A DNA stretch of 64,000 nucleotides from Bacteroidales bacterium (GCA_017473705.1 JAFUJQ010000044.1:1-64000); one strand, 5' to 3'; shown: positions 25,551-34,935, counted from the stretch's first letter. The notes: generated by a model not told the origin, from the letters alone. Program-made: numbers and translations.

Positions 25551-26630
25551 TTATTTAATGCTCCTTACGTATGATAGGATCATCATCACCAGCATAGGGC
25601 ATTTGGTGGCAATGAAGGCATTGGCATGCATATATGTCTTCTGGTGGTTTATGTTGGCGAAATGCGCGGCAGCTTCCTTGCGTTTTTTCGTTAGGAATTC
25701 GAAATATGACATCAGGTTTTCAGAATATGTCTTGACGTCCTTTTCGGAGACCTTCTCCACCTCAAGATGTCTGTAGATGCCCTCGTTTACTACAGAGAGC
25801 TGGTGGATGCCGTATTCGGCCAACGTGTCTTTTACCTTGCTGAAACCTGCGAGAACCTCGCGTCCGGTGATGAGCTGTCTCTTTGCAGCGTTCTGCATGA
25901 ATGCAGAGGCAGCCTTTGGACCGACAATGCTTGAAATGATCTTTGCGTCTATCTCTTTCAGCTCTCTTTTCCCGGATATTATGTCAGACACTCTTTTCCA
26001 TGCACGACGGTCCGGGGTCTTGTCCAGACCGGTGTCAGCTCCTTCTTTCGCGTCAGGATCCTTGTCAAGCCATATGCGGTTCTCGTCAATGAAAGCTACT
26101 ACTCTCTGGTCCAGACCTTCTTTCCTTGCCCAAAGCAGCCATTCCTCAGCTGACGGCTTGAAATTGACGATGTTGAATCTGGATACGAGGGCAGGATCAA
26201 GGTCGGTGAGCTGGTACTGGTCGCCGGCATTGACTGCGCTGATGATGCGGCTTCCCTCCGGAAGCATCTTTCCTGCAAGCTTGCGGTTGAGCGCAAGGTC
26301 CATCACTGTCTGAAGGATCTCCGGGCGTGCTCGGTTGAGCTCGTCCAGGAAGAGAACGACCGGTTTTCCGTCTGTGGGGAACCAGTATGGCGGCATGAAG
26401 TCGGTCTTGCCTGTCTTTTCGTCCTTGCAAGGAAGACCGATAAGGTCACCAGGGTCGGCCATCTGTCCGAGGAACAATGCGATTACGGGCATCCCGAGTT
26501 CCTTGAAATGCTCTGTGAGGATTTCTGACTTACCTATGCCGTGGTTACCCACGAGCATGATGTTGTGTGAGGCAGGAGTAGCCTCAAGGAGCTGCTTGAG
26601 CTCCGTGATGTTCACTGAAATATTACTCAT
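25551..26630 (-). CDS. MoxR-family AAA+ ATPase
   Basis: This 359-residue ATPase has Walker A GNHGIGKS (residues 28-35), Walker B VVLFLDELNRA (about 91-101), a sensor-1 region ISAVNAGDQYQL and an arginine finger region ALVSRFNIV. These match MoxR/AAA_5 proteins that remodel partner proteins together with VWA-domain proteins. It is the first gene of the minus-strand trio and is followed without gap by the VWA gene. No clear promoter is seen between 26631 and 26781. Confidence 0.88.
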   Translation of the reverse strand: MSNISVNITELKQLLEATPASHNIMLVGNHGIGKSEILTEHFKELGMPVIALFLGQMADPGDLIGLPCKDEKTGKTDFMPPYWFPTDGKPVVLFLDELNRARPEILQTVMDLALNRKLAGKMLPEGSRIISAVNAGDQYQLTDLDPALVSRFNIVNFKPSAEEWLLWARKEGLDQRVVAFIDENRIWLDKDPDAKEGADTGLDKTPDRRAWKRVSDIISGKRELKEIDAKIISSIVGPKAASAFMQNAAKRQLITGREVLAGFSKVKDTLAEYGIHQLSVVNEGIYRHLEVEKVSEKDVKTYSENLMSYFEFLTKKRKEAAAHFANINHQKTYMHANAFIATKCPMLVMMILSYVRSIK

Positions 26631-26781
26631 TGGATTTAATAAGACACATTTATGATTCCGGGTGTGTTTCCCTTCTTCAAGAGAAATACAATCTGAATGG
26701 AAGAAGTGTTACAATATATTTCAGATTTTTCGTGCATTATTAATAATATTGCATCTTTGCACCACAGTAGACCACACTATC

Positions 26782-27087
26782 ATGACCGACAGATACAACG
26801 CATTTCTGAACAGGATCGTCAGTGACATTGCCAAGGACCGTATTTATACAGACGAACTCAGACGTCTCGCCTGGGGAACAGATGCCGGTTTCTATAGGAT
26901 GACTCCCGGGATAGTCATCAGGTCTGCTTCCGAGGAGGAGGTTTCATCTATATTGAAAGCTGCATCAGAGTTGAATGTGCCTATCACATTCCGCGCAGCC
27001 GGAACGAGCCTCTCAGGCCAGGCTGTCAGTGACTCGGTGCTCGTTGTGGCTGGAAAGAACTGGGAGAGGATCCATACCGCTCGATAG
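26782..27087 (+). pseudogene. Truncated FAD-linked oxidase (D-lactate dehydrogenase-like) 5' fragment
   Basis: Only 101 residues remain of a family whose members are several hundred residues or longer. The fragment begins MTDRYNAFLNRIVSDIAKDR and contains the start of the FAD-binding domain (TPGIVIRSASEEEVSSILKA, ITFRAAGTSLSGQAVSDSVL). It reads well up to VVAGKNWERI, then loses similarity and stops. Downstream is a pair of family A palindromic repeats and no further piece of the gene. I infer a deletion whose end lies near 27075. Nothing else of the gene is in the window. Confidence 0.8.
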
Positions 27088-27139
27088 TATATCTGGTCAA
27101 CAGCTGCACATCTCCAAGGTTTAGCTGATACTATGCCTG

Positions 27140-27258
27140 GCCGGCAGCGTCCGACATCAGAAAGCCCCAAAACATGTCGGACGCTGCAGATTTCCGGCTT
27201 TGAACACCTGTTTTGGACACCGTCCGACAGCTTTTTACCGCTTTTGATGTCGGACGGC
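27140..27258. repeat. Family A palindromic repeat pair (GTCCGAC hairpins)
   Basis: Hairpin 1 has a perfect 14-bp stem (27144-27157 with 27174-27187) containing GCGTCCGACAT. Hairpin 2 has a perfect 10-bp stem (CCGTCCGACA 27220-27229 with 27248-27257). Loops are 16 and 18 bases. A 17-base segment, GGCAGCGTCCGACATCA, is shared exactly with 43274-43290. The segment between 27259 and 27393 shows nothing I can name. Confidence 0.85.
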
Positions 27259-27393
27259 CTGAATGCGGATTTGGCTCACCATCGCATGATGTTAAAAGCA
27301 CATATAGCCTATATTTTGTGCTTTGGAGACAGCTCTATGCATAACAACCTGCAATCTCACCAACTGAAAATTTTAGGTTGAGCCGCAGAAAAG

Positions 27394-27431
27394 AAAAAGG
27401 ACAAACCCTCATTTCTGAAGATTTGTCCTTT
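27394..27431 (-). terminator. Rho-independent terminator after tRNA-Asn
   Basis: AAAGGACAAA (27396-27405 on the plus strand) pairs perfectly with TTTGTCCTTT (27422-27431). On the minus strand it is followed by T residues just after the tRNA. Confidence 0.8.
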
Positions 27432-27434
27432 GTG

Positions 27435-27508
27435 CTCCCGAACTTGGACTTGAACCAAGGACCCTCTGATTAACAGTCAGATGCTCTAACCAACTGAGCT
27501 ATTCGGGA
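27435..27508 (-). tRNA. tRNA-Asn (anticodon GTT)
   Basis: On the minus strand the acceptor TCCCGAA pairs with TTCGGGA, and the anticodon arm CTGACTGTTAATCAG gives GTT. The T arm GGTTCAAGTCC is canonical. Length is 74 nt; CCA is not encoded. Confidence 0.96.
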
Positions 27509-27544
27509 ATGTTGTTTCAAACGTTTTGTTTTCGTTTGGGATTG

Positions 27545-27575
27545 CAAAGGTAGACATTTTTTTGTTACCTCCAAA
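27545..27575 (-). promoter_or_regulatory. Promoter of tRNA-Asn
   Basis: On the minus strand TTTG (27575-27572) and TACCTTTG (27552-27545) are separated by 19 bases, a near-ideal Bacteroidetes -33/-7 pair. The tRNA starts 36 bases downstream of the -7 box. Confidence 0.75.
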
Positions 27576-27604
27576 CTTTTTCACAAAAAAATTTAAAAAA
27601 TTCA

Positions 27605-27612
27605 TATCTTTG
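27605..27612 (+). promoter_or_regulatory. -7 promoter box of HU-CCDC81 gene
   Basis: TATCTTTG matches TAnnTTTG, 50 bases before the ATG at 27663. The -33 region is A-rich without a clear TTTG. Confidence 0.55.
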
Positions 27613-27662
27613 TGTCGATTTAAGTCTAACCACTGACCTTGTGAGTCTCAAAAACACTGTTT

Positions 27663-28571
27663 ATGGATATAGATCTTTTGTCTAAAATGGTCAAGGAACT
27701 GATTCTTGACAACGACAGGGTGGTTCTTCCCGGTCTCGGCTGCTTCGTGGCTGAGATGGTCCCTTCTACCTTCTCCGATAAGGGCTATACCATAAATCCG
27801 CCGTATAGAAAGCTGTATTTCAGAGCGAAGCCCGATGAAGGCGATGCATTGACGAAGTTCTATGCAAAGACAAACAAGGTCGAGATGGAAGTGGCGGACA
27901 AGATAATCATAGATTTTGTGGCGGAACTTAAATCTGTTCTTTTTACAAAGAAGACAGTGATATTTCCAGGCTTGGGAAGAATGAGGGCGACAAAGGAGAA
28001 CAACGTCTTCTTCATCTCTGATGAAGAGCTTGATATATATCCTGCAGGGTTCGGACTTGAACCTATCTCCCTGAAGACACATCAGGAGTCGGCGGAGGAG
28101 GTCTCGGCAGCCGTAGAAGGTCTGAAGTCCATTCTTGACGAAACAGTCCATGAACCTCAGTCGGTTCCAGAACAAGTCCCAGCCCCAGCCCCAGCCCCTG
28201 CACCGGTTCCAGAACCAACTCCAGAACCAGAACCGGTTCCCGACCCGGTCCCTGTGCCTGAATCTGCTCCTGAACCAGACCCTGTTCCGGTTCCAGAGCC
28301 GGACCCGGTTATAGTTCTGCGTACGGACCCCGATCCAGAACCAATTCCTGATCCTGAGCCAGTCCCGGAGCCTGAACCTGACCCGCTGCCCGATCCGGTC
28401 CCTGTCAGAAAACCTGTCAACAAGGCTGTCATCGCCATCATTATAACAGTTATGGTGCTGGCATTGATATTGGCAGCATATGTGGCAGTAGGCCATTTGG
28501 CGCCGGAGATGCTCGACAAGATACTATATACTCCTGAGGAACTGGAGATTCTTAACTACAAACCAGAATAA
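27663..28571 (+). CDS. HU-CCDC81-type protein with Pro-rich linker and C-terminal membrane helix
   Basis: This 302-residue protein starts with two HU-like domains of the bacterial CCDC81 type ([20 protein letters not shown], about residues 13-32, and [19 protein letters not shown]). A long Pro-Glu/Pro-Ala repeat (about residues 165-255) follows, then a membrane helix ([20 protein letters not shown]). Bacteroidetes relatives usually end in a peptidoglycan-binding SPOR domain. Here the protein stops about 30 residues after the helix, so SPOR is absent. The linker is a simple-sequence tract that could vary in length. It lies 5 bases before the thioesterase gene. Confidence 0.8.
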   Translation: MDIDLLSKMVKELILDNDRVVLPGLGCFVAEMVPSTFSDKGYTINPPYRKLYFRAKPDEGDALTKFYAKTNKVEMEVADKIIIDFVAELKSVLFTKKTVIFPGLGRMRATKENNVFFISDEELDIYPAGFGLEPISLKTHQESAEEVSAAVEGLKSILDETVHEPQSVPEQVPAPAPAPAPVPEPTPEPEPVPDPVPVPESAPEPDPVPVPEPDPVIVLRTDPDPEPIPDPEPVPEPEPDPLPDPVPVRKPVNKAVIAIIITVMVLALILAAYVAVGHLAPEMLDKILYTPEELEILNYKPE

Positions 28572-28576
28572 GACAG

Positions 28577-29311
28577 ATGAAGAAGTTTGTCCAGAACTTT
28601 AACATACCATGTTATGATACCGATGCCTCATGGCGCCTGAAGCCGGCATCGTTCATGAACCTTGCCCAAGAGGCTGCAGGCCTTCATGCCGTGCACCTTG
28701 GATTCGGATACGATGATCTCATCGTGAAGAACACCGCATGGATTCTTTCACGAGTAAGGATATGCTTCATAGACACACCTCAATGGCGTGACAACATAAC
28801 CTTGACCACATGGCATAAAGGCCTTGAGAGGCTCTTCTATCTGAGAGACTTCATCATTACGGATTCAGAAGGCAAGGAGCGCGTGAAGGCGACAACATCG
28901 TGGCTCGTCCTCAACCTCGAGACCCGCAGACTTGTGCGTGACCCTCAACTCATGGAGGAGGGCACAGTCTGCACCGAAAACGCAATTGAGACCCCTGCCG
29001 ACAAGGTCGTGATGCCGAAGGATATTGAACCGACACTTGCCCTTCAGCATACTGTCGCATATTCGGATGTGGACATGAACGCCCATACCAACAATGCGAT
29101 GTACATGCAGTGGGCGATGGATGCGGTTGACTATGAAACGGCCTCGCAGAAGCCGGTGAAAGAGGTGACCATAAACTTCAATCACGAGACCAAGGCTGGA
29201 GATCTTGTAAGCATATATAAGGCTTCCATAGAGAAGGAAGACGGTCTTCACGTATATGTGGAGGGTAAGGTAAACGACGCTTCTGCGTTCACTGTAGACA
29301 TTTTATTCTAA
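28577..29311 (+). CDS. Acyl-ACP thioesterase
   Basis: This 244-residue protein has two tandem hot-dog folds of the plant-FatA/bacterial acyl-ACP thioesterase type. Signatures are AAGLHAVHLGFGYDDL and RVRICFIDTPQWRDNITLTTW in the first half, and YSDVDMNAHTNNAMYMQWAM (catalytic Asn/His region) in the second. It would release free fatty acids from acyl carrier protein. It is cotranscribed with the HU-type gene in front and the Nudix gene right behind (adjacent stop/start). Confidence 0.88.
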   Translation: MKKFVQNFNIPCYDTDASWRLKPASFMNLAQEAAGLHAVHLGFGYDDLIVKNTAWILSRVRICFIDTPQWRDNITLTTWHKGLERLFYLRDFIITDSEGKERVKATTSWLVLNLETRRLVRDPQLMEEGTVCTENAIETPADKVVMPKDIEPTLALQHTVAYSDVDMNAHTNNAMYMQWAMDAVDYETASQKPVKEVTINFNHETKAGDLVSIYKASIEKEDGLHVYVEGKVNDASAFTVDILF

Positions 29312-29899
29312 ATGATAGACCTGGTATATCCATATGACCTGGCCCCTCTGGTGCCAGCTCCGACTGCCGACTCCGTTCCTGCAGAACCGGGGATGATCGA
29401 GTATTTTCCGGTAGTGGAACCGACGGGCCTTGTCGTCGGAAGGTCGTCGAGAGCCTATTGCCACAGCGGAGCCAAACCGCTGCATCCGGTGATCCATATC
29501 CATATAATAGACCGCTTCAGCAGGATCTACCTGCAGAAAAGACCTATGCACAAGGATATTCAGCCAGGAAAATGGGACACGGCTGTAGGCGGCCATGTGT
29601 CATACGGCGAGAGCATAGTCGAGGCTGTATACAGGGAAGCATATGAGGAACTCCGCTTCCACGAGTTCAATCCGATACACCTGGAGACATATGAATTCGA
29701 ATCCTCGGTGGAAAGGGAAATGGTCAGCGTCTTCGCAGTCGTAGGGTCATACGACCTCCATCCGGATCCGGAGGAGGTCGCAGACGGCCGCTGGTGGCCT
29801 ATTGAAGAAATAGATGCCAGTATCGGCAAAGGAGTCTTCACACCAAATTTCGAAACAGAATTTCAGATGATCCGTAAATCCCTTCTCGCTCTGCTGTAA
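29312..29899 (+). CDS. Nudix hydrolase
   Basis: This 195-residue protein has a clear Nudix box, GGHVSYGESIVEAVYREAYE plus EL (about residues 90-112), preceded by QKRPMHKDIQPGKWDTAV as in isopentenyl-diphosphate isomerase-like and dNTP/NDP-sugar hydrolases. It carries about 60 extra N-terminal residues (VPAPTADSVPAEPGMIEYFP). The substrate is unknown. It begins the base after the thioesterase stop and is the last gene before the next promoter. Confidence 0.88.
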   Translation: MIDLVYPYDLAPLVPAPTADSVPAEPGMIEYFPVVEPTGLVVGRSSRAYCHSGAKPLHPVIHIHIIDRFSRIYLQKRPMHKDIQPGKWDTAVGGHVSYGESIVEAVYREAYEELRFHEFNPIHLETYEFESSVEREMVSVFAVVGSYDLHPDPEEVADGRWWPIEEIDASIGKGVFTPNFETEFQMIRKSLLALL

Positions 29900-29905
29900 T
29901 TTTAT

Positions 29906-29913
29906 TATATTTG
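29906..29913 (+). promoter_or_regulatory. -7 promoter box of GT2/DUF4922 operon
   Basis: TATATTTG matches TAnnTTTG, 28 bases before the ATG of the glycosyltransferase. Confidence 0.6.
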
Positions 29914-29941
29914 TCTTTGATATAGTAAAACAGGTAGAGCT

Positions 29942-31369
29942 ATGACAGGAATCGAGTGCTATATGCCCTCTCAGTCAGGAGAGGACATTTCTGTTACCGT
30001 GGAATCATTGAGCCGCAGTGTGGCATTCACAGGGGTTACAATCTTGTCGGGTGTTTCTCTTCGCTCGACCGAAACCTTGAGGAGCATTGCAGATGCCGTA
30101 CACGAGAAGTTTGTTCTTCTTTACACCAAGGATAAGCCTCTCGAAATGGGAATGTTGGCTCTGGACCGCATCATAAGCGTTGCGGAGGATACCGGAGCGG
30201 ACATGTTGTATGCTGACCACTATACGGTCACTGAGGGAGAGGATGGCGTTGAAAGAAAGCATAAGCATCCGCTCATCGACTGTCAGAAGGGTGCGTTGAG
30301 AGATGATTTCGATTTCGGAAGTGTTCTTGTCTTCAGAACGAGATCTTTCAAGCGTGCCGTCAGGACGATGTCTCAAGACTATGAGTGGGGAGCGCTGTAT
30401 GACCTGCGTCTCAGGATGAAGAAGATTGTCCACATCAATGAATACCTGTATGCTGAGATCGAGACCGACGCCCGCAAGTCGGGCGAGAAGCTTTTTGATT
30501 ATGTCGACCCCAAGAACAGGACTGTCCAGATAGAGATGGAGGCCATATGCACAGAACACCTCAAGAGGATCGGAGCATACCTGCATCCATGTTTCAGGAA
30601 TCCGGACCCGAAGGAATTCGGTGATCATCAATTCCCTGTTACAGCGACCGTGGTGATTCCGGTGTTCAACAGAGTGAGGACTGTGAAAGATGCCGTCATG
30701 AGTGCCCTGAGCCAGGAATGCGATTTCCCGTTCAATGTGATTGTAGTCGACAACCATTCTTCAGACGGTACCAGGGAACTGCTGGATGCAATCGAAGATG
30801 ACAGGCTGGTTCACGTGATCCCTGTGAAACACGACCTGGGCATCGGCGGCTGCTGGAACCTGGCTGTCCATCACGAACTTTGCGGAGAATATGCCGTTCA
30901 GCTTGACAGCGATGACGTCTATAGCGGTCCGGATACTCTGCAGAAGATCGTGGACGCGTTTCGTCAGCAGAAGTGCGCAATGGTCGTAGGTACATATCAG
31001 ATGACGGACTTTGACATGAATCCGATCCCTCCGGGAATCATAGACCATAGAGAGTGGACGGAAGATAACGGTAGAAATAATGCGTTGAGAGTCAATGGAC
31101 TTGGTGCTCCAAGGGCCTTCTGGACTCCGCTGCTCCGTACGATAAACCTTCCTAATACAAGCTATGGCGAGGACTATGCGCTCGGCCTCAGGATCAGCAG
31201 AGAATACAGGATCGGACGCATATATGACGTTCTCTACTGTTGCCGCCGGTGGGAGGGAAACTCTGACGCGACTCTTGACATAGAGAAGATCAACGCGAAC
31301 AATCTTTATAAGGACCGCATCCGCACATGGGAACTCGAAGCCCGCATGAGGCTGGCATCTCGAGCGTAG
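29942..31369 (+). CDS. Family 2 glycosyltransferase with long N-terminal domain
   Basis: This 475-residue, apparently soluble protein has a GT2 domain from about residue 235 ([32 protein letters not shown]). The metal-binding motif [10 protein letters not shown] lies near residue 320. The first 230 residues look like a divergent second GT-A-like domain ([19 protein letters not shown]). There is no membrane segment. It lies 20 bases before the DUF4922-SpoIID gene, a pairing I believe recurs in Bacteroidales. The product glycan is unknown. Confidence 0.8.
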   Translation: MTGIECYMPSQSGEDISVTVESLSRSVAFTGVTILSGVSLRSTETLRSIADAVHEKFVLLYTKDKPLEMGMLALDRIISVAEDTGADMLYADHYTVTEGEDGVERKHKHPLIDCQKGALRDDFDFGSVLVFRTRSFKRAVRTMSQDYEWGALYDLRLRMKKIVHINEYLYAEIETDARKSGEKLFDYVDPKNRTVQIEMEAICTEHLKRIGAYLHPCFRNPDPKEFGDHQFPVTATVVIPVFNRVRTVKDAVMSALSQECDFPFNVIVVDNHSSDGTRELLDAIEDDRLVHVIPVKHDLGIGGCWNLAVHHELCGEYAVQLDSDDVYSGPDTLQKIVDAFRQQKCAMVVGTYQMTDFDMNPIPPGIIDHREWTEDNGRNNALRVNGLGAPRAFWTPLLRTINLPNTSYGEDYALGLRISREYRIGRIYDVLYCCRRWEGNSDATLDIEKINANNLYKDRIRTWELEARMRLASRA

Positions 31370-31389
31370 TCGGGAGAACCTTCAGGAAT

Positions 31390-33636
31390 ATGAAAGAAAA
31401 CAGAATTCATAAATTTGTCGGAGACCAGCTTTCCCGCTGGCCTCTTGCCTGCGACAACTTCAGGGCGCTCAAGAATGTGCAGGTGAGGGAGGTCGAGGTC
31501 GGAGGACTTAAGGTGCAGCTTCAGTTCAATCCGGCAAGGATGGTGTCTTCCGCAGCGAAGCTCAACAAGGAGGACATCGCAAAGAGGAGGTGCTTCCTCT
31601 GCCGCGAAAACCGTCCGGCTGAGCAGATGATGATCAAGTTTGAAGGTCGCAAGGGCAAGAAATACCATATTCTGGTAAACCCATACCCGATATTTCCCGA
31701 CCATCTGGTCATAGCGATGAACCGTCACACGGATCAGTCCATCTGGCATAGATATGTCGACATGCTCGACCTCGCCAGGAAATATCCTGATTTCACATTC
31801 TTCTACAACGGCCCGCACAGCGGCGCCTCCGCACCGGATCACCATCATTTCCAGGGTGCTCCGGAGGGGCTGATGCCTCTGGAAAATGATGTGGATGCCA
31901 TGATTGCTGCAGGTTCACATGCTCTGGAATACCTGACATCAGTCCAGGATGCTGACCTGTATCACTACAGGAAGTTTACAAGAGGAATATTCGTCCTGAG
32001 AGCTCAGACCGCCAAGTCGGCAGCAAAGATGCTGTATCGCCTTCTTGACTGTGCAGACATACCTGAGGGTGAGAACGAGCCGCTTATAAATCTGTTCACA
32101 TATTACCGTCACGGAGAGTTCCGCTCGATAATCATATTCCGCAGCCGGCATCGTTCACATCACTATTTCAGCGACGGTCCCGACCATCTGACCATGAGCC
32201 CGGGCTGTGCCGACATGGCCGGAGTCTTCATAGTTCCCGTTGAGGAGGAGTTCGGCCGGATAACACCGGAGCTTCTCGGAGAAATGCTGGATGAAGTGAC
32301 AGTTCCTGCAGGAGAGGAAGAACGTATGAAATGGCGTCTGACGCGCACGCAGCCGCTTCTTGAAGTCGGCATAATGTCAGGTCAGGATATTGTGTTCGAG
32401 ATACTTTCTGACGGGGCGGGCATGAGGACCGCGAGCCTGAGGGAAGGCAAGATAGAGTATGGTGGAGCGCTTTATGACGAGCTGTTCTTCGATGCAGAGA
32501 CCCTGTCTACAATGTTTGCAGGCCCGTCTTTCATCCTGCGTGACGTGACCATAGGGGTCAATTTCCATTGGGAGCGCAAGGAAGATCAGAAGTTTGCAGG
32601 AGCCTTGAAGATAATCGTAGACAAGGGCAAGCTTACGGCAGTCAATGTGATCGGAGTTGAGGACTATCTGCTGAGCGTCATCTCTTCGGAGATGAGCGCG
32701 ACGGCGTCGGAAGAGTTTCTCAAGGCCCATGCGGTAATTTCCCGTTCGTGGGTAATGGCCCGGATGACTGCCGCACGAAAGAACTCCGGAGGCGGAGTGC
32801 CGGAGGGTGTCTGCAATGTTCCGACACTTATGTGTGACCTTGATGCGAGGTTTAACAGTGACGGCAGTCAGATAATGAATGATGTACAGGAGTATGTGAA
32901 GTGGTATGACCATGAGGACCACAATTCGTTCGATGTGTGCGCCGATGACCATTGCCAGAGATATCAGGGACTGACAAGGGCTGCAGGAAGCACAGTCCGC
33001 AGGGTGATCGATGCCACATGGGGTCAGGTCCTGGAGTATGAAGGACTGCTTTGCGACGCCCGTTTCTCAAAGTGTTGCGGCGGAGTCATGGAGAAGTTCG
33101 AGACCTGCTGGGAGGATGAGGAACATCCATATCTGCAGCCGCTCCCGGACACTCCAGCCCACAATCCTTATGCGGAACCGTTCTGCAGCATGGCCGACAA
33201 GGAAATCCTCGGTCAGGTCCTGAATTCATATGATCAGGAGACAGTGGACTTCTATAGATGGAAAACCATCTGCGACAGGAAGACCCTTTCGGAACTCGTC
33301 TCCAGCAGAAGCGGCATCGACATAGGTGAAATCCTGGAGATCATTCCTCTTGAAAGGGGATTGTCCGGAAGAATATATAGATTGAAGATTGTGGGCTCGC
33401 AGAGAACCATGATCATTGGCAAGGAACTGGAAATAAGGAGAATATTGTCGGAAAGCCACCTCAAGAGTTCGGCGTTCGAAGTGAAGATGGAGGATGACAG
33501 GATCATCCTCGAAGGTTCCGGCTGGGGCCATGGGGTGGGCCTCTGCCAGATAGGCGCAGCCGTGATGGCATCGCGAGGCTATGCTTACGAAGAGATTCTC
33601 CAGCACTATTATCCGGGTTCATCACTCAAATCATAG
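31390..33636 (+). CDS. DUF4922-SpoIID fusion protein
   Basis: This 748-residue protein joins two very different parts. Residues 1-340 are a DUF4922 domain resembling HIT/GalT-type nucleotidyltransferases (CFLCRENRPAEQ, NPYPIFPDHLVIAMN, and the histidine motif APDHHHFQGAP). Residues about 350-748 are a SpoIID/LytB domain (VEDYLLSVISSEMSATAS with the likely catalytic Glu, and GSGWGHGVGLCQIGAAV near the end). SpoIID acts on peptidoglycan in sporulating bacteria. There is no signal peptide or membrane anchor, odd for a wall enzyme. The start ATG 31390 is chosen; the frame is open further upstream inside the previous gene. Confidence 0.85.
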   Translation: MKENRIHKFVGDQLSRWPLACDNFRALKNVQVREVEVGGLKVQLQFNPARMVSSAAKLNKEDIAKRRCFLCRENRPAEQMMIKFEGRKGKKYHILVNPYPIFPDHLVIAMNRHTDQSIWHRYVDMLDLARKYPDFTFFYNGPHSGASAPDHHHFQGAPEGLMPLENDVDAMIAAGSHALEYLTSVQDADLYHYRKFTRGIFVLRAQTAKSAAKMLYRLLDCADIPEGENEPLINLFTYYRHGEFRSIIIFRSRHRSHHYFSDGPDHLTMSPGCADMAGVFIVPVEEEFGRITPELLGEMLDEVTVPAGEEERMKWRLTRTQPLLEVGIMSGQDIVFEILSDGAGMRTASLREGKIEYGGALYDELFFDAETLSTMFAGPSFILRDVTIGVNFHWERKEDQKFAGALKIIVDKGKLTAVNVIGVEDYLLSVISSEMSATASEEFLKAHAVISRSWVMARMTAARKNSGGGVPEGVCNVPTLMCDLDARFNSDGSQIMNDVQEYVKWYDHEDHNSFDVCADDHCQRYQGLTRAAGSTVRRVIDATWGQVLEYEGLLCDARFSKCCGGVMEKFETCWEDEEHPYLQPLPDTPAHNPYAEPFCSMADKEILGQVLNSYDQETVDFYRWKTICDRKTLSELVSSRSGIDIGEILEIIPLERGLSGRIYRLKIVGSQRTMIIGKELEIRRILSESHLKSSAFEVKMEDDRIILEGSGWGHGVGLCQIGAAVMASRGYAYEEILQHYYPGSSLKS

Positions 33637-33639
33637 AAC

Positions 33640-34929
33640 ATGAAGAAAGAAAATCCATGGCTATGGGTGCCGACGCTTTATTTCGCGGAAGGCATACCTT
33701 ATTTCATAGTCAACAACATATCCCTCGTGATGTTCAAGAACATGGGCATGCCAAACGGTATGCTTGCCTTCTACACGAGCCTGCTTTACCTCCCGTGGGT
33801 GATCAAGCCTCTGTGGAGCCCGTTCGTGGACATCATTAAGACAAAGAGATGGTGGATACTTGCCATGCAGATCCTGATGTCGGCCGCCATGCTGCTTCTG
33901 CCTTTCCTGCTTCCGCAGGAGAACGGCGAAGCCATAAGCTCGTCGCCGCTGTTCTTCGTGACCCTGGTCATATTCTGGATTACGGCATTCGCTTCTGCCA
34001 CGCACGATATTGCCGCAGACGGATTCTATATGCTGGGGCTCAATCCCAACAAGCAGGCCGAATTCGTAGGCATCAGGAGCACATTCTACCGCCTGTCCTC
34101 AATTTTCGGACAAGGCGTCCTTGTCGCCCTCGCCGGCTATCTCGAGTCCAGGACTTCAGATGTCCATATGGCCTGGAAGATAACCCTCATATTGTCTGCT
34201 GCCATATTCGCCTGTGTGACTTTGTATCATACCAGGGCGCTCCCGGTTCCGGCGTCAGACACAACATCCAATGCGACAACGGCCTCTGGAATATTGAAGG
34301 AATCCGGTCGCACATTCGTAACCTTCTTCAAGAAGCAGGGTGTTCTGATTGCAGTGCTTTTCATGCTTCTGTACCGACTGCCTGAGGCCTTCCTGGTCAA
34401 GATGATGAATCCTTTCCTTCTCGACTCTGCGGCAGAAGGAGGTCTCGGCATGTCGACACAGGACGTGGGTCTGGTATACGGTACTATAGGAGTAGCGGCC
34501 TTGACTGCCGGAGGCATTATCGGGGGAATTGCAGCTTCAAGATGGGGACTGAAGAAGTCCCTGTGGCCTATGGCTCTCAGTCTTACCCTTCCTTGCCTGT
34601 CATTCGTCTTCCTTGCAGCATACCAGCCTGACAACCTCTGGATCATCGGCTCATGTGTCGCTCTTGACCAGTTCGGATATGGATTCGGTTTTACGGCATA
34701 CATGTTGTACCTGATCTATTTCTCGGAAGGAGAATTCAAGACAGCGCACTACTCGCTGTGCACTGCCTTCATGGCCCTCAGCATGATGCTGCCGGGCCTT
34801 GTGGCCGGATATGTGCAGGAGTGGCTGGGATATACTTCTTTCTTCATATTTGTCATGATATGCTGTCTGGTGACGGTAGGTGTCACATTCCTTCTGAAGG
34901 TGGATCCGGGATATGGAAAGAAACAATAA
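33640..34929 (+). CDS. MFS permease, AmpG-like
   Basis: This 429-residue membrane protein has about 12 hydrophobic helices. It begins NPWLWVPTLYFAEGIPYFIV and contains LYLPWVIKPLWSPFVD, which is typical of AmpG-type permeases that import anhydro-muropeptides or related sugars. It lies 3 bases after the SpoIID fusion and before serpin and NamZ genes, which supports a role in cell-wall recycling. Substrate specificity is inferred, not shown. Confidence 0.82.
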   Translation: MKKENPWLWVPTLYFAEGIPYFIVNNISLVMFKNMGMPNGMLAFYTSLLYLPWVIKPLWSPFVDIIKTKRWWILAMQILMSAAMLLLPFLLPQENGEAISSSPLFFVTLVIFWITAFASATHDIAADGFYMLGLNPNKQAEFVGIRSTFYRLSSIFGQGVLVALAGYLESRTSDVHMAWKITLILSAAIFACVTLYHTRALPVPASDTTSNATTASGILKESGRTFVTFFKKQGVLIAVLFMLLYRLPEAFLVKMMNPFLLDSAAEGGLGMSTQDVGLVYGTIGVAALTAGGIIGGIAASRWGLKKSLWPMALSLTLPCLSFVFLAAYQPDNLWIIGSCVALDQFGYGFGFTAYMLYLIYFSEGEFKTAHYSLCTAFMALSMMLPGLVAGYVQEWLGYTSFFIFVMICCLVTVGVTFLLKVDPGYGKKQ

Positions 34930-34935
34930 ATATGC

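Noticed and set aside
28157..28519. Minus-strand open frame coding for Gly-Ser repeats
   Set aside because: It is the complement of the Pro-Glu repeat of the HU-CCDC81 gene.
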